DNA of 41,549 bases from contig JAGGXP010000024.1 of NCBI GenBank assembly GCA_021163005.1, positions 1-41,549 on the forward strand. Direction: 5' to 3'. Positions 41,511 to 41,549 of the stretch are shown here, in pieces (the first letter of the stretch is position 1; each line of letters begins with the position of its first letter). The notes under the pieces are model-generated. The model was given only the letters and a program-made list of their open reading frames with translations. It was not told the origin of the DNA and did no database searches. This stretch comes from Candidatus Aenigmatarchaeota archaeon (lineage in GTDB: Archaea; Aenigmatarchaeota; Aenigmatarchaeia; QMZP01; JAFGSV01). The position numbers were made by a program, and so were the translations under genes.

Positions 41511-41549
41511 TCAATCACCTATCGGCTTGTAGAGGTAGGGGCTCATGTC
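41511..41549 (-). CDS. C-terminal tail of an upstream gene (truncated by window edge)
   Basis: The minus strand is open from the right edge and encodes DMSPYLYKPIGD followed by TGA, ending 4 nt before the ATG of the next gene and including its Shine-Dalgarno. The tight spacing fits an operon gene. Only 12 codons are visible, so identity cannot be given. Confidence 0.45.
   Translation of the reverse strand, partial: DMSPYLYKPIGD

Overview
The window is archaeal. It carries Orc1/Cdc6, a family B DNA polymerase, a group II chaperonin (thermosome), pelota, endonuclease Q, a DUF63 membrane protein, archaeal type IV pilus genes (a TadA/GspE-like ATPase, two TadB/TadC-like membrane proteins and several small pilins), promoters of TATA type, and GAGGTGAT-type Shine-Dalgarno sites. 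The pilin style (RKGITPIIAII..., KGQ..., KAQ...), the abundance of Cys-rich, membrane-anchored surface proteins and the tRNA oddities suggest a DPANN-like lineage, possibly near Aenigmarchaeota or Woesearchaeota. That placement is inference; no rRNA is present to settle it. AUA codons are common in the genes.

Layout. (1) 1-7101, replication island: the C-terminal part of polB; a 264-nt gap with two near-perfect origin recognition boxes (ORBs) exactly 100 nt apart; a TctA/DUF112 membrane protein; a gutted PolD small subunit (DP1) that has lost its phosphoesterase active site; orc1/cdc6; an AT-rich gap with further ORB-like motifs (probable replication origin); a calcineurin-like phosphoesterase; and an XRE-type regulator. 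(2) 7144-9087: a membrane pyrophosphatase with the K+-dependence signature. (3) 9120-15725: a type IV pilus operon transcribed leftward, in the order coiled-coil protein, two tandem pilins, two more pilin-like proteins, secretion ATPase, TadB-like, TadC-like, TadE-like pilin. (4) 15783-18099: thermosome, then a repeat-rich spacer with broken tRNA copies, then a tRNA-Ile(UAU) interrupted by two introns, one of them in the T-loop. (5) 18131-23477: endonuclease Q, three paralogous lipoproteins, DUF63. (6) 23474-29048: a large zinc-ribbon/multi-TM/beta-domain protein, an unrecognised AT-rich gene, and a membrane-anchored beta-sandwich protein. (7) 29099-30094: pelota. (8) 30096-41549: a leftward surface operon containing two homologous type I membrane proteins that flank an oversized pilin-like protein and a ~2250-residue Cys-rich giant, plus the tail of one more gene at the right edge.

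How the genes work together. Region 1 looks like an origin with its initiator and polymerase genes; the orc1-DP1 order recalls the orc1-polD cluster of Thermococcales, which supports reading the 307-aa gene as a decayed DP1. Regions 3, 5, 6 and 8 all concern the cell envelope: a Tad/archaellum-like assembly engine and a large set of exported Cys-rich or CARDB-like proteins. The strongest candidates for new biology are the active-site-less DP1 beside the origin, the doubly interrupted tRNA-Ile(UAU) with its decayed copies, and the giant Cys-rich surface operon of region 8.
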